A stretch of DNA of 64,000 bases from Dyella japonica A8 (GTDB lineage: Bacteria; Pseudomonadota; Gammaproteobacteria; Xanthomonadales; Rhodanobacteraceae): contig NZ_CP008884.1 in assembly GCF_000725385.1 (NCBI RefSeq), positions 2,604,001-2,668,000 of the forward strand, written 5' to 3'. Below, one piece after another: positions 1-9,258 of this stretch (the stretch's first letter is position 1; every line of letters begins with the position of its first letter). Made by a program: the position numbers and the translations under genes. The notes below the pieces were generated by a model, which saw nothing but the letters and a program-made list of their open reading frames with translations, had not been told where the DNA came from and searched no databases.

Positions 1-88
1 CCGCAGCGCGCACGACGATGTGGTCGGGGCAGGGCGTCACCGTGATCGGGTGATCGGGGCCCGGCTGGCGTTGTTCCCGTGCGTTCAT
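1..88 (-). CDS. DUF427 domain protein, N-terminal fragment
   Basis: Only the first 29 codons are inside the window. The gene starts at an ATG whose first base is 88 and runs off the left edge. The visible peptide begins MNAREQRQPGPDHPITVTPC and continues to DHIVVRAA. The PGPDHPITVTP opening followed by a short hydrophobic strand is characteristic of the small DUF427 proteins, a fold with no firmly assigned enzymatic role. The identification rests on this opening alone, so domain completeness cannot be judged. Confidence 0.6.
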   Translation of the reverse strand, partial: MNAREQRQPGPDHPITVTPCPDHIVVRAA

Positions 89-170
89 GATGGCAAGCCT
101 CCCGTGGGCGCAAGCGCGATCCGCGAACGCTACGCCACGTCATGGCAAGGAATGGTGGAAGGGCGCCCCC

Positions 171-2186
171 TTACGGCGTGAAATCCACCGATTGCCACAG
201 CGGCGCGGGCGTGTACACGGCGCCTCCGGCGATGGTCCTGGCCACCCGCCGGGTGTTGCGGATGTCGGCCAGCGGATCACCGTCCAGCAAGACCATGTCC
301 GCGCGCTTGCCTTCAGCGATGGTGCCCAGTTCCTTGTCCAGCCCCATCACGCGCGCGGGCACGCTGGTCGCCGCCTGCAGTGCCTCCATCGGAGTGAAGC
401 CCGCCTGCACGTAGATCTCCAGTTCGCGGTGGAGCGAATACCCGGGGATGGCCTGGTCGGTTCCCGCCACCACGGTGAGGCCCTGGCGATGCAGCTCGCC
501 CAGGACGGACAGCATGTCCTTGTAGTAGCCGCCCAGCCATGCCTCGCGTGCGGGCGGGGCGCCCGGGCCATCCAGCGCGGCGGCGAGCGACGGCGGCAGA
601 TGCTTCACGCCGGGTTCGAGCGAGGACAGTGGCGTGCTGCCCGGATGCATGAAGATCTCATACAGCGCGATGGTGTCGTCGAACACCGTGTGATGCTGCT
701 TGTACAGCGCGAACTGCTCGGAGGCATTCGCGCTGCGGAGGTCCAGGGGCGGCAGTGGCTTGTCCCGGTCAACGTCCATCAGGGCACGGGTGACGAAATC
801 GATGTGATTGATACCGTCGTAGCCAGCCTTGACCACCTGCGGCGCGGTCATGCCCTGGGGAACGTGGCCGGTGACGGTCATGCCCAGGCGATGGGCCTCG
901 GCCGTGATCACGGGTACCAGCTCGGGCTTCATGCTGCTGTAGATCTTGATCTGCAGCGCGCCCGCCTGCTTGTAGCGCCGCACGACGGCGATTGCCTGCT
1001 CGGGCGTATCCGCGGTGACCGCACCCAGCGTGATCGCCCCCGTGCCGTCCACCAGGCCTGCGATGAGGATGCGCGGGCCAATGCCGTGGCCCTCGTCGAG
1101 GACGTCGCGAACCGAGGTGATGAAATCCAGCTCATTGCCACAATCGCGCACGGTGGTAACGCCGGAGGCCAGGTATACCGGGCCCCACTCCACCTGTTCG
1201 TAGTGTGCATGCATGTCCCACAGGCCCGGGATGAGGAACTTGCCCGAGCCGTCGATGACGTTGTAGCCCGCCAGCAGGGCCGACGTTGCGCCCTTGCCGG
1301 ACAGCACATGCGTGATCGCACCGTTTTCCACCAGCACCGTGGTGTCCGGGCGCGGCGCCGTGCCGGAGCCGTCGATCAGCGTCACGTGTGTGATGGCCAG
1401 CCGCCGGGTCGCGGGCTGGCGCGCCCTGGCGCCAAGGCGCTCGAGCGAGGCAAGGCTGTCCTTGGCGGCTTGCCGGATAAACGTGCCAAGCGCGGGCTCG
1501 TAAGCGGTGCGCACCGCCTCGAAGTGGTCCTGCTCGGCATCGCGCGTGACCAGCGCGACGAGCTTGCCGGCATCATCCAGCCACAGCGTTTCGGCGCCCC
1601 AGTCGAGCCCCGCCACTTCGTAGCCGTGCAAGGTGGTGGGGTGGCCTGCGACGTCGACCTGAAGATCCGTCGTGGGCGCGATGCGGATGGATTCGCCGGG
1701 CGGCGCATCGATGCTCGCCGGCTTGCCCTTGGCCAGCCAGAAATGCATCAGCACCTGCTGCATGGCGACGGGCGAATAGCCGTCCATCAGAAACGTATGT
1801 TCCGTGGCCGCGAATGTCTGCGTCTTGCCGTCGCGCCGAAGCGTGACCTGCCCACGCGGCGCATCGAGCGAGAATTCGTCATGAAGGTCCGAATGGCGTG
1901 ACGACTTGCCATCGACTTTCAGTGACAACGGATGCGCATCGTCCCGGGCGTGGTAGACGGTGCTGAGCGGCACCGGCGTGCCCCGATCCGTGAACTTGAA
2001 ATCGGAGGTGAGCGTCAGCTCTCCGTGGTCGTGCCGGATGGTGTAGCGCTCCTCGCCGATGGCACGCGCAAACTTGTGCAGGACAAAGGCGTCCTGCTCG
2101 TCGGGCGTCGCTGCTTGCGCATGCGTGGCCGAAGTGAGCAGCACAGCGACAAACAACAGCAGGGAGCGAGGGAACGCTGGTTGCAC
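171..2186 (-). CDS. exported amidohydrolase-superfamily protein
   Basis: A metal-dependent hydrolase of the imidazolonepropionase/dipeptidase-like amidohydrolase group, probably periplasmic. A signal peptide (hydrophobic LLLFVAVLL, cleavage near THAQA) is followed by about 230 residues of family-specific N-terminal sequence. The catalytic barrel follows, with the metal-binding MHAHYEQ motif, GVTTVRDCG, TGHVPQG and late GTDQ motifs. It ends in the usual KRADMVLLDGDPLADI composite-domain strand. No ATG lies near the 5' end. I place the start at GTG 2186 because GGAG sits six bases upstream; GTG 2198 is the alternative. The substrate cannot be told. The family is secure, the specificity is not. 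Confidence 0.85.
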   Translation of the reverse strand: MQPAFPRSLLLFVAVLLTSATHAQAATPDEQDAFVLHKFARAIGEERYTIRHDHGELTLTSDFKFTDRGTPVPLSTVYHARDDAHPLSLKVDGKSSRHSDLHDEFSLDAPRGQVTLRRDGKTQTFAATEHTFLMDGYSPVAMQQVLMHFWLAKGKPASIDAPPGESIRIAPTTDLQVDVAGHPTTLHGYEVAGLDWGAETLWLDDAGKLVALVTRDAEQDHFEAVRTAYEPALGTFIRQAAKDSLASLERLGARARQPATRRLAITHVTLIDGSGTAPRPDTTVLVENGAITHVLSGKGATSALLAGYNVIDGSGKFLIPGLWDMHAHYEQVEWGPVYLASGVTTVRDCGNELDFITSVRDVLDEGHGIGPRILIAGLVDGTGAITLGAVTADTPEQAIAVVRRYKQAGALQIKIYSSMKPELVPVITAEAHRLGMTVTGHVPQGMTAPQVVKAGYDGINHIDFVTRALMDVDRDKPLPPLDLRSANASEQFALYKQHHTVFDDTIALYEIFMHPGSTPLSSLEPGVKHLPPSLAAALDGPGAPPAREAWLGGYYKDMLSVLGELHRQGLTVVAGTDQAIPGYSLHRELEIYVQAGFTPMEALQAATSVPARVMGLDKELGTIAEGKRADMVLLDGDPLADIRNTRRVARTIAGGAVYTPAPLWQSVDFTP

Positions 2187-2316
2187 GACGGACTCCACGG
2201 CAGGGATGGTGGTCGGGGTACAACAACATCGGGCAACGCCATCGGCATCAACGGCAAGGCGTTCGGAACAGCACCGGATGGCGTGCCAAGGGCACCCATC
2301 CGGACGGTGCGCGAGC

Positions 2317-2796
2317 TCAGCCGAGCAGTTCGAGCATGGATTCGGCGGTCGACACCCGGAATTCGCCCGGCGCCTCGACCTGAAGCTGCTTCACCACGCC
2401 ATCGTCGGCATAGAGCGCGAAACGGCGGGATCGCAGGCCCATGCCGTAGCTGCTGCCATCGAGTTCAAGGCCCAGCGCCTTGGCGAAGTTGCCGTTGCCG
2501 TCGGCGAGCATCAGCAGTTCCGGCGGCACCTGCTGGGAGGTCGCCCAGGCCTGCATGACGTAGGCATCGTTCACCGCCAGGCACATCACGTCGAGGCCGC
2601 GCTTGCGGAACTCGGCGAAGTGCTGCACATAGCCCGGCAGATGCCGGTTGGAGCAGGTCGGGGTGAAGGCGCCTGGCACGGCGAACAGCACCGCCTTGCG
2701 GCCAGCGAACAGCGTGCCGGTCCGGGTCTGCTCGATGCCGTTGCTCACGACACGGATCTCGACATCGGGCAGGGTGTCACCGACCTGGATGTTCAT
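2317..2796 (-). CDS. peroxiredoxin (Prx5-type)
   Basis: A 159-residue thiol peroxidase of the AhpC/TSA superfamily, Prx5/hybrid type, which reduces hydrogen peroxide and organic hydroperoxides in the cytosol. The peroxidatic cysteine is Cys48 in the conserved PGAFTPTCS motif. Family motifs HLPGY and the later LGLELD segment are in place. The length matches the family without a fused glutaredoxin domain, so an external thiol donor is expected. The ATG at 2796 was chosen because it opens directly into the conserved core; upstream in-frame sequence lies antisense to cbpA. Transcribed divergently from cbpA. Confidence 0.9.
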   Translation of the reverse strand: MNIQVGDTLPDVEIRVVSNGIEQTRTGTLFAGRKAVLFAVPGAFTPTCSNRHLPGYVQHFAEFRKRGLDVMCLAVNDAYVMQAWATSQQVPPELLMLADGNGNFAKALGLELDGSSYGMGLRSRRFALYADDGVVKQLQVEAPGEFRVSTAESMLELLG

Positions 2797-3024
2797 GGGA
2801 GGCTGCCTTGGTTGATATAAGGGAGGAGGCGATGCTAGCGCCAGCGAGGCGGCTTGTCGCCTTGAATCACGCGCTTTTCGCACCCATCTGGCAGACCATA
2901 GAGAGGGTGGCGAGGCATCGCCATGCATCATCCATAGGAGTCGGGCGTACCTTGCCGGCTGGCTGGCGGAGCACCATGGTCTCCGCCCCGTCGGTCCTGC
3001 CGGGCGGATCGACGGGGAGTGGTT

Positions 3025-3933
3025 GTGGAATTCAAAGACTATTACGACATTCTTGGCGTCAAGCCGGAGGCCACTGAGGCGGAGATCAAGGCCGCCTATC
3101 GCAAGCTGGCCAAGAAATACCACCCGGACCGCAACAAGGACGCGGGCGCCGAGGATAAATTCAAGTCGATCAACGAAGCCAACGAAGTGCTTCGCGATAC
3201 CGAAAAGCGCCGCGCCTATGACGAACTGCGCGCCGGCGGTTATCGCGGTGGCGAGCAGTTCCGGCCTCCGCCGGGCTGGGGCCAGAGCCACGGGTTCGAT
3301 TTCGGTGGCGATGGTGGTGGTGACTTCAGCGACTTCTTCGAAAGCCTGTTCGGTCGTGGCGGTGCTGGCGCGCACGCCCATCGAGGCGCGCCGCGCGCAC
3401 GCCGGGGCGGCGACGTCCATGCACACGTGCAGATCGACCTTCAAACCGCTTTCGACGGCGGCAAGACCCGGCTGGCCCTGCAGGATGGCAGCGGCGGCGA
3501 GCGCGTGCTGGAGGTGAAGATCCCGGCCGGCATCCAGCCTGGCCAGGTGATCCGTCTGGCCGGGCAGGGTCACAGCGGCTCCGGCGGCGCACCCAACGGC
3601 GACCTGCTGCTGGAGGTGGGCATTCGTGACGACGCGCGCTTCCGCCTGGATGGCCGGAACGTGCTGCACGTGCTGCCGATCACGCCCTGGGAAGCCGCCC
3701 TGGGCGCCACCGTGCCGGTGCCTACGCTGGCCGGCACCGTGGATCTGCGCATTCCGGCCGGTTCGCAGTCGGGCCGCAAGCTGCGCCTCAAGGGGCGTGG
3801 ACTGCCCGGCGCGCACCCCGGCGACCAACTGGTGGAGCTGTCCATCCGCGCACCGCTGGCGGACACGGATGCCCAGAAGAAGGCCTACGAGGCCCTGCGC
3901 GAGCAGTTCGGCGATTACGACCCCCGCCGCTGA
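3025..3933 (+). CDS. cbpA: curved DNA-binding protein CbpA (DnaJ-class co-chaperone)
   Basis: A class II J-domain co-chaperone. The N-terminal J domain (residues 1-68) carries the HPD motif at 33-35 that stimulates DnaK ATPase. A glycine/phenylalanine-rich linker (about 70-125) precedes two C-terminal substrate-binding domains with PNGDLLLEV and [10 protein letters not shown] motifs. No zinc-finger CxxCxGxG repeats are present, which separates it from DnaJ. I use GTG 3025, giving 302 residues, because GGGGAG ends five bases upstream and the protein then begins [12 protein letters not shown] as in CbpA. GTG 3019 is possible. E. coli CbpA is about 306 residues. Confidence 0.9.
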   Translation: MEFKDYYDILGVKPEATEAEIKAAYRKLAKKYHPDRNKDAGAEDKFKSINEANEVLRDTEKRRAYDELRAGGYRGGEQFRPPPGWGQSHGFDFGGDGGGDFSDFFESLFGRGGAGAHAHRGAPRARRGGDVHAHVQIDLQTAFDGGKTRLALQDGSGGERVLEVKIPAGIQPGQVIRLAGQGHSGSGGAPNGDLLLEVGIRDDARFRLDGRNVLHVLPITPWEAALGATVPVPTLAGTVDLRIPAGSQSGRKLRLKGRGLPGAHPGDQLVELSIRAPLADTDAQKKAYEALREQFGDYDPRR

Positions 3934-3947
3934 GCGGGGCGCAACGA

Positions 3948-3973
3948 AAAACGGCGCCGAAGGGCGCCGTTTT
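3948..3973. terminator. bidirectional intrinsic terminator
   Basis: An 11-bp stem (3948-3958 with 3963-3973, sequence AAAACGGCGCC) closes a GAAG loop. A-rich and T-rich ends on the two arms let it work on either strand. It lies between the convergent cbpA and the PilH-like gene. Confidence 0.85.
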
Positions 3974-3997
3974 CCTGTGCGGGCAGCGCGCCGTGCC

Positions 3998-4363
3998 TTA
4001 CGCCGGCAGCAGTTCCTTCAGCGTGGTCACCAGCTCTTCTTCGCGGATCGGCTTGGTGACATAGGCCTTCGCGCCCTGGCGCAGGCCCCATACCTTGTCG
4101 GTCTCCTGGTCCTTGGTGGTCACCAGCACGACCGGAATGTGCTGGGTATCCGGGTCCTTGCTGATGGTGCGGGTGGCCTGGAAGCCGTTGAGGTTCGGCA
4201 TGACCACGTCCATCAGGATCAGATCGGGGCGCTCGCGCCTGGCAGCCTCGACACCCGCGGCGCCGTCCTCGGCGGTCAGCGCTTCATGCCCGAGCTTTTC
4301 GACGATGCGCTTGATGCCCAACAGCTGCGACGGCGAATCGTCGACGATCAGGATGCGTGCCAT
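3998..4363 (-). CDS. single-domain response regulator, PilH-like
   Basis: A 121-residue stand-alone CheY-type receiver with no output domain. The acidic pocket (Asp8, Asp9), phospho-acceptor Asp52 in LILMDVVMP, and Lys104 in the VTKP motif are all present. The string TTKDQETDKVWGLRQGA is very typical of PilH, the type IV pilus chemotaxis-like regulator controlling twitching motility. No other pil/chp gene is nearby, so assignment rests on sequence resemblance. Monocistronic on the minus strand, separated from cbpA by a terminator. Confidence 0.8.
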   Translation of the reverse strand: MARILIVDDSPSQLLGIKRIVEKLGHEALTAEDGAAGVEAARRERPDLILMDVVMPNLNGFQATRTISKDPDTQHIPVVLVTTKDQETDKVWGLRQGAKAYVTKPIREEELVTTLKELLPA

Positions 4364-4492
4364 AAGGTGGAATTCCCCTTGTTGTTTCGTTGGATTCTAT
4401 GACGCTGCCGCGGAGCTTCCAAGCCGAGCGCCGGTTTCATGCTACACGCGGCCAGGCCCGGCGACGCACAGCGGTGACACCGGCTCTCGAAT

Positions 4493-5500
4493 TCAGCCTG
4501 CGCTGCCGACGCGTACCACCGTGCGGCCGAAGGATTCCCCCTCCAGCATGCGCGAAAACACGTCCGGCAATTGCTCCAGCGCGACTTCGCGCGTGGCGAT
4601 GCGCTCAAGATGCTGCGGTTTCCAGTCGCCGGAAAGCCGCTCCCACACCCGGTCGCGGATGTCCCGGGCCGTGCCGGCCGAGGCGATGCCGAGCAGGCTC
4701 GCGCCGCGGATGATGAAGGGCATCACGGTGCTCTCGAAGCCGATGCCGCCCGCATTGCCGCAAATGGCCACATTGCCGTAAGGCGCGATCAGCGGCAGCA
4801 AGCCAGCCAGCATGCTGCCACCGACGTTGTCCAACGCGCCGCCGAAGCGCGCCGAATCCATCGGCTTGCCGCTGAAGACGAGCTGGTGGCGGTCGATGCA
4901 TTCGGCCGCGCCCAGATCGCGCAGGAAGTCGAAATGCGATGCCTTGCCGCTGATGGCGTGCACGGCGTAACCGGCGCGCGTGAAGATGTCGATGGCCAGC
5001 ATGCCCACGCCGCCGGTGGCGCCCGTCACGGCGATCGGGCCGAGGGTCGGCGTCTGGCGGTTGTCTTCCATGCGCAGCAGGGCCAGTGCGGCGGTAAAGC
5101 CGGCCGTACCGATGATCATGCTCTCGCGCAGGCTCAGCCCCTTGGGCAGGCGGATGGTCCAGGCGGACGGCAGGCGGATGTATTCACCGTAGCCACCGTC
5201 GCGCGTCTCGGACAATCCGCTGCCGGTGCACAGCACCGCATCGCCTTCCTTGAAGGCTGGGTCGGTGGACGCCACGACCGTGCCGGAGACATCGATGCCG
5301 CCGTTGAGCGGGTAATGGCGAAGGATCTTGCCTTTGCCGGTGCCGGCCAGCGCATCCTTGTAATTGATGGACGAGTAGGCGACCTGCACCAGTACCTCGC
5401 CGGGGCTCAGCGCATCCGCGCCGATGGTCTCCACGCCACCGCGATAGCCGGCAGCGTCGTTGTGGATGCGGAAAGCGCGAAATGCGCTGGGGGTACTCAT
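4493..5500 (-). CDS. acuI: YhdH/AcuI-type acrylyl-CoA reductase (MDR family)
   Basis: A 335-residue medium-chain dehydrogenase/reductase without zinc ligands. It has the family opening FRAFRI, the SSINYKDALAGTGKG stretch typical of YhdH/AcuI proteins, and a nucleotide-binding VTGATGGVG loop. AcuI reduces toxic acryloyl-CoA to propionyl-CoA with NADPH; many homologues are annotated only as quinone oxidoreductase YhdH/YhfP. The ATG at 5500 is chosen over an upstream TTG because AAAGGA lies six bases before it. Single gene, upstream of nothing obviously related. Confidence 0.8.
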   Translation of the reverse strand: MSTPSAFRAFRIHNDAAGYRGGVETIGADALSPGEVLVQVAYSSINYKDALAGTGKGKILRHYPLNGGIDVSGTVVASTDPAFKEGDAVLCTGSGLSETRDGGYGEYIRLPSAWTIRLPKGLSLRESMIIGTAGFTAALALLRMEDNRQTPTLGPIAVTGATGGVGMLAIDIFTRAGYAVHAISGKASHFDFLRDLGAAECIDRHQLVFSGKPMDSARFGGALDNVGGSMLAGLLPLIAPYGNVAICGNAGGIGFESTVMPFIIRGASLLGIASAGTARDIRDRVWERLSGDWKPQHLERIATREVALEQLPDVFSRMLEGESFGRTVVRVGSAG

Positions 5501-5536
5501 GGCCAATCCTTTCTCGTTGCGCGTGAAACTGTTTAC

Positions 5537-6133
5537 TCAGGCTTCAACGCTGCTGCGGTCGATCCATTTGGGCATGTGGACGCCCTGGTAGTGCTCCATC
5601 CAGTCGAACAGCTGATCCATGTCCTGACCGAACCATACACTTTCGCGTTGCTCGGGGCGCACGAAGCGTTCGGTCACCATGTGGTCCATCATGACGCGCA
5701 GCTGGGTGTAGTAGCCGCGCACATCCAGGAAACCGCAGGGATAACGGTGCAAGCCCAGCTGCGCCCAGGTCAGCATTTCGAACATTTCGTCCATCGTGCC
5801 GAAGCCGCCGGGCAGGGCGACAAATGCATCCGACAGTTCGAACATGCGTGTCTTGCGCTGATGCATGGTCTCCACCACCACCAGCTCGGTCAGGCCGGCA
5901 TGCGCCACCTCAAGATCCACCAGCTGGCGCGGGATGATGCCGATGACCTTGCCACCGGCGGCAAGCACGGCATTGGCGACGGTGCCCATCAGACCGACCT
6001 TACCGCCGCCATAGACCAGCGCGATGCCACGGCGGGCCATTTCCGTGCCGAAGGCACGGGCTTGTTCGACGTACTCGGGGTGACTGCCGCTGCTGGAGCC
6101 GCAGTAGACGCAAAGGGCGGTGGGTTTGGGCAT
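5537..6133 (-). CDS. LOG family nucleotide 5'-monophosphate phosphoribohydrolase
   Basis: A cytosolic Rossmann-fold protein of the LOG/TIGR00730 family (formerly called lysine decarboxylase-like). The signature PGGFGTMDE contains the catalytic Arg/Glu environment used to cleave the N-glycosidic bond of cytokinin-like or purine nucleoside monophosphates. GGGKVGLMG is also present. The protein is 198 residues from ATG 6133, which opens on MPKPTALCVYCGSS, the normal family N-terminus. The bacterial role is usually nucleotide housekeeping rather than plant hormone production. Confidence 0.85.
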   Translation of the reverse strand: MPKPTALCVYCGSSSGSHPEYVEQARAFGTEMARRGIALVYGGGKVGLMGTVANAVLAAGGKVIGIIPRQLVDLEVAHAGLTELVVVETMHQRKTRMFELSDAFVALPGGFGTMDEMFEMLTWAQLGLHRYPCGFLDVRGYYTQLRVMMDHMVTERFVRPEQRESVWFGQDMDQLFDWMEHYQGVHMPKWIDRSSVEA

Positions 6134-6162
6134 GGGGGCGTCGCGATAAGGTTGAATCAAGC

Positions 6163-6307
6163 GTCATTCCGGCGCACCCCGAAAAGGGGGCAAGGGCCGG
6201 CATCCAGTATCCGCGCGATAGGGTTATCGCCAAGCGGTTACAGCGGCGAATACGGTCGCGACGATCAGGCGATAACGCTACTGGATTCCGGCCTGCGCCG
6301 GAATGAC
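6163..6307. repeat. inverted REP pair in short spacer
   Basis: Left unit 6163-6208 starts GTCATTCCGGCGCA and ends ATCCAGT. Right unit 6280-6307 is its inverted relative, starting ACTGGATTCCGG and ending CCGGAATGAC. Inside them GTTATCGCC and GGCGATAAC are also inverted. The units are clearly related to the outer arms of the large elements at 21.2 and 29.5 kb. Confidence 0.75.
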
Positions 6308-6345
6308 GGCGCTGCTGGGTGTTTCGCAAACCGTGAAAAACAAAA

Positions 6346-6375
6346 CGGCCCGCTCATGTTGCCACGAGCGGGCCG
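6346..6375 (-). terminator. intrinsic terminator after lpd
   Basis: A perfect 10-bp stem (6346-6355 with 6366-6375, CGGCCCGCTC) with a 10-base loop. On the minus strand it is followed by TTTTGTTTTT. It ends the sucA-sucB-lpd string. Confidence 0.9.
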
Positions 6376-6418
6376 CGGATTCCGTGTCACCGGCCATGAC
6401 TGACCGGCACGGTGTCCC

Positions 6419-7882
<1,464 letters not shown>

Positions 7883-7906
7883 TCACGTGTAAAGCGGGAT
7901 ATATGT

Positions 7907-7941
7907 GCGGCGAGCGTGGATGCAATATCTACGCTCGCCGC
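7907..7941. other. perfect hairpin between sucB and lpd
   Basis: An 11-bp perfect stem, GCGGCGAGCGT at 7907-7917 pairing with 7931-7941, closes a 13-base loop. There is no T-run on either strand, so it looks more like an mRNA-stabilising or processing hairpin than a terminator. Confidence 0.55.
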
Positions 7942-7971
7942 CAGAGCTTCGTGCCTGATTTTGCTTCTTGG

Positions 7972-9177
7972 TCAGAGACCAAGAAGCATCCGCTGCGGGT
8001 TTTCCAACTGGTTCTTGATGTCGACCAGGAACAGCACCGCGTCCTTGCCGTCGATGATGCGGTGATCGTAGGACAGCGCCAGGTACATCATCGGGGCGGC
8101 GATCACCTGGCCGTTCTCGACGATGGCGCGCTCCTTGATGGCGTGCATGCCCAGGATGGCGCTCTGCGGCGGGTTCACGATCGGGGTCGACAGCAGCGAA
8201 CCGAAGGTGCCGCCGTTGGTGATGGTGAAGGTGCCGCCCTGCAGGTCGTCCAGGCCCAGCTTGCCGTCACGCGCCTTCTTGGCGTAGTTGAGGATGCCCT
8301 TCTCGACATCGGCGAAGCCCATGTCCTGCACGTCGCGCAGCACCGGCGTCACCAGGCCCTTGTCGGTGGACACGGCGATGGAGATGTCCTGGTAGCCGTG
8401 ATAGACGACGTCGTTGCCGTCGACCGAGGCATTGATGATCGGATGACGCTTCAGCGCTTCGGCGGCAGCCTTCACGAAGAAGCTCATGAAGCCCAGCTTC
8501 ACGCCATTGGCCTTCTCGAACGACTCGCCCAGCGCCTTGCGCATCTTCACCACTTCAGCCAGGTTCACTTCGTTGAACGAGGTGAGCATGGCGATGGAGT
8601 TCTTCGACTGCATCAGGCGCTCAGCGATGCGGGCGCGCATGCGGGTCATCGGCACGCGCTCTTCCGGACGCGAGCCCGGGGTCGGCACGGCGGCCGGGGC
8701 GGCAGCCGCAGCGGAGCCACCCTTGCCGTAATTGACCAGGTCTTCCTTGGTCACGCGGCCGTCGCGGCCGGTGCCGGCGACCTTGGAGGCGTCGATGTTC
8801 TGCTCGGTGGCCACGCGCAGGCCGGCCGGCGACAGGTCGGCGTTGCCCGCCTTGGCGGCAGCCGGAGCGGCCGGGGCAGCAGCCGGAGCGGCGGCGGGGG
8901 CCGGAGCGGCAGCGGCCGGAGCCGGAGCAGCGGCGGCAGCGCCTTCCTCGATCACCGCGATGACCTGCTGGCTGGTCACGGTGTCGCCGGACTGGAACTT
9001 GATTTCCTTCAGCACGCCGTCGACCGGCGAGGGCACTTCGAGCACGACCTTGTCGGTTTCGAGGTCGACCAGGTTTTCGTCGCGCTTGACCGCTTCACCG
9101 GCCTGCTTGTGCCAGGTGGCGATGGTGGCGTCGGAGACGGACTCGGGCAGGACAGGAACTTTGACTTCGATAGACAT
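7972..9177 (-). CDS. sucB: dihydrolipoyllysine succinyltransferase (E2 of OGDH)
   Basis: The E2 core of the 2-oxoglutarate dehydrogenase complex, transferring succinyl to CoA. The N-terminal lipoyl domain has the lipoylated Lys43 in [11 protein letters not shown]. An alanine/proline-rich hinge (about 85-120) leads to the E3-binding domain and the acyltransferase domain ending with the catalytic SYDHRIIDG motif. Length 401 residues from ATG 9177, preceded by AAGGA at proper spacing; upstream in-frame codons reach into the terminator and are not used. Lies between sucA and lpd. Confidence 0.96.
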   Translation of the reverse strand: MSIEVKVPVLPESVSDATIATWHKQAGEAVKRDENLVDLETDKVVLEVPSPVDGVLKEIKFQSGDTVTSQQVIAVIEEGAAAAAPAPAAAAPAPAAAPAAAPAAPAAAKAGNADLSPAGLRVATEQNIDASKVAGTGRDGRVTKEDLVNYGKGGSAAAAAPAAVPTPGSRPEERVPMTRMRARIAERLMQSKNSIAMLTSFNEVNLAEVVKMRKALGESFEKANGVKLGFMSFFVKAAAEALKRHPIINASVDGNDVVYHGYQDISIAVSTDKGLVTPVLRDVQDMGFADVEKGILNYAKKARDGKLGLDDLQGGTFTITNGGTFGSLLSTPIVNPPQSAILGMHAIKERAIVENGQVIAAPMMYLALSYDHRIIDGKDAVLFLVDIKNQLENPQRMLLGL

Positions 9178-9220
9178 AAATGGTCCTTGATTAGTGCGCT
9201 CATCCCTGAACGCTAAGGTC

Positions 9221-9250
9221 AAAAAGCGGCCGTCCTTGGCCGCACTTTTC
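9221..9250 (-). terminator. intrinsic terminator or attenuator between sucA and sucB
   Basis: On the minus strand GCGGCC (9238-9243) pairs with GGCCGC (9226-9231) around a six-base loop, and TTTTT (9221-9225) follows directly. The upstream arm is flanked by AAAG, which can extend pairing with the T-run. It sits just after the sucA stop. Confidence 0.75.
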
Positions 9251-9258
9251 AGTATTTT

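Noticed and set aside
2797-3828. Extension of the peroxiredoxin frame upstream across cbpA
   Set aside because: It is antisense to the well-supported cbpA gene; the peroxiredoxin begins naturally at ATG 2796.
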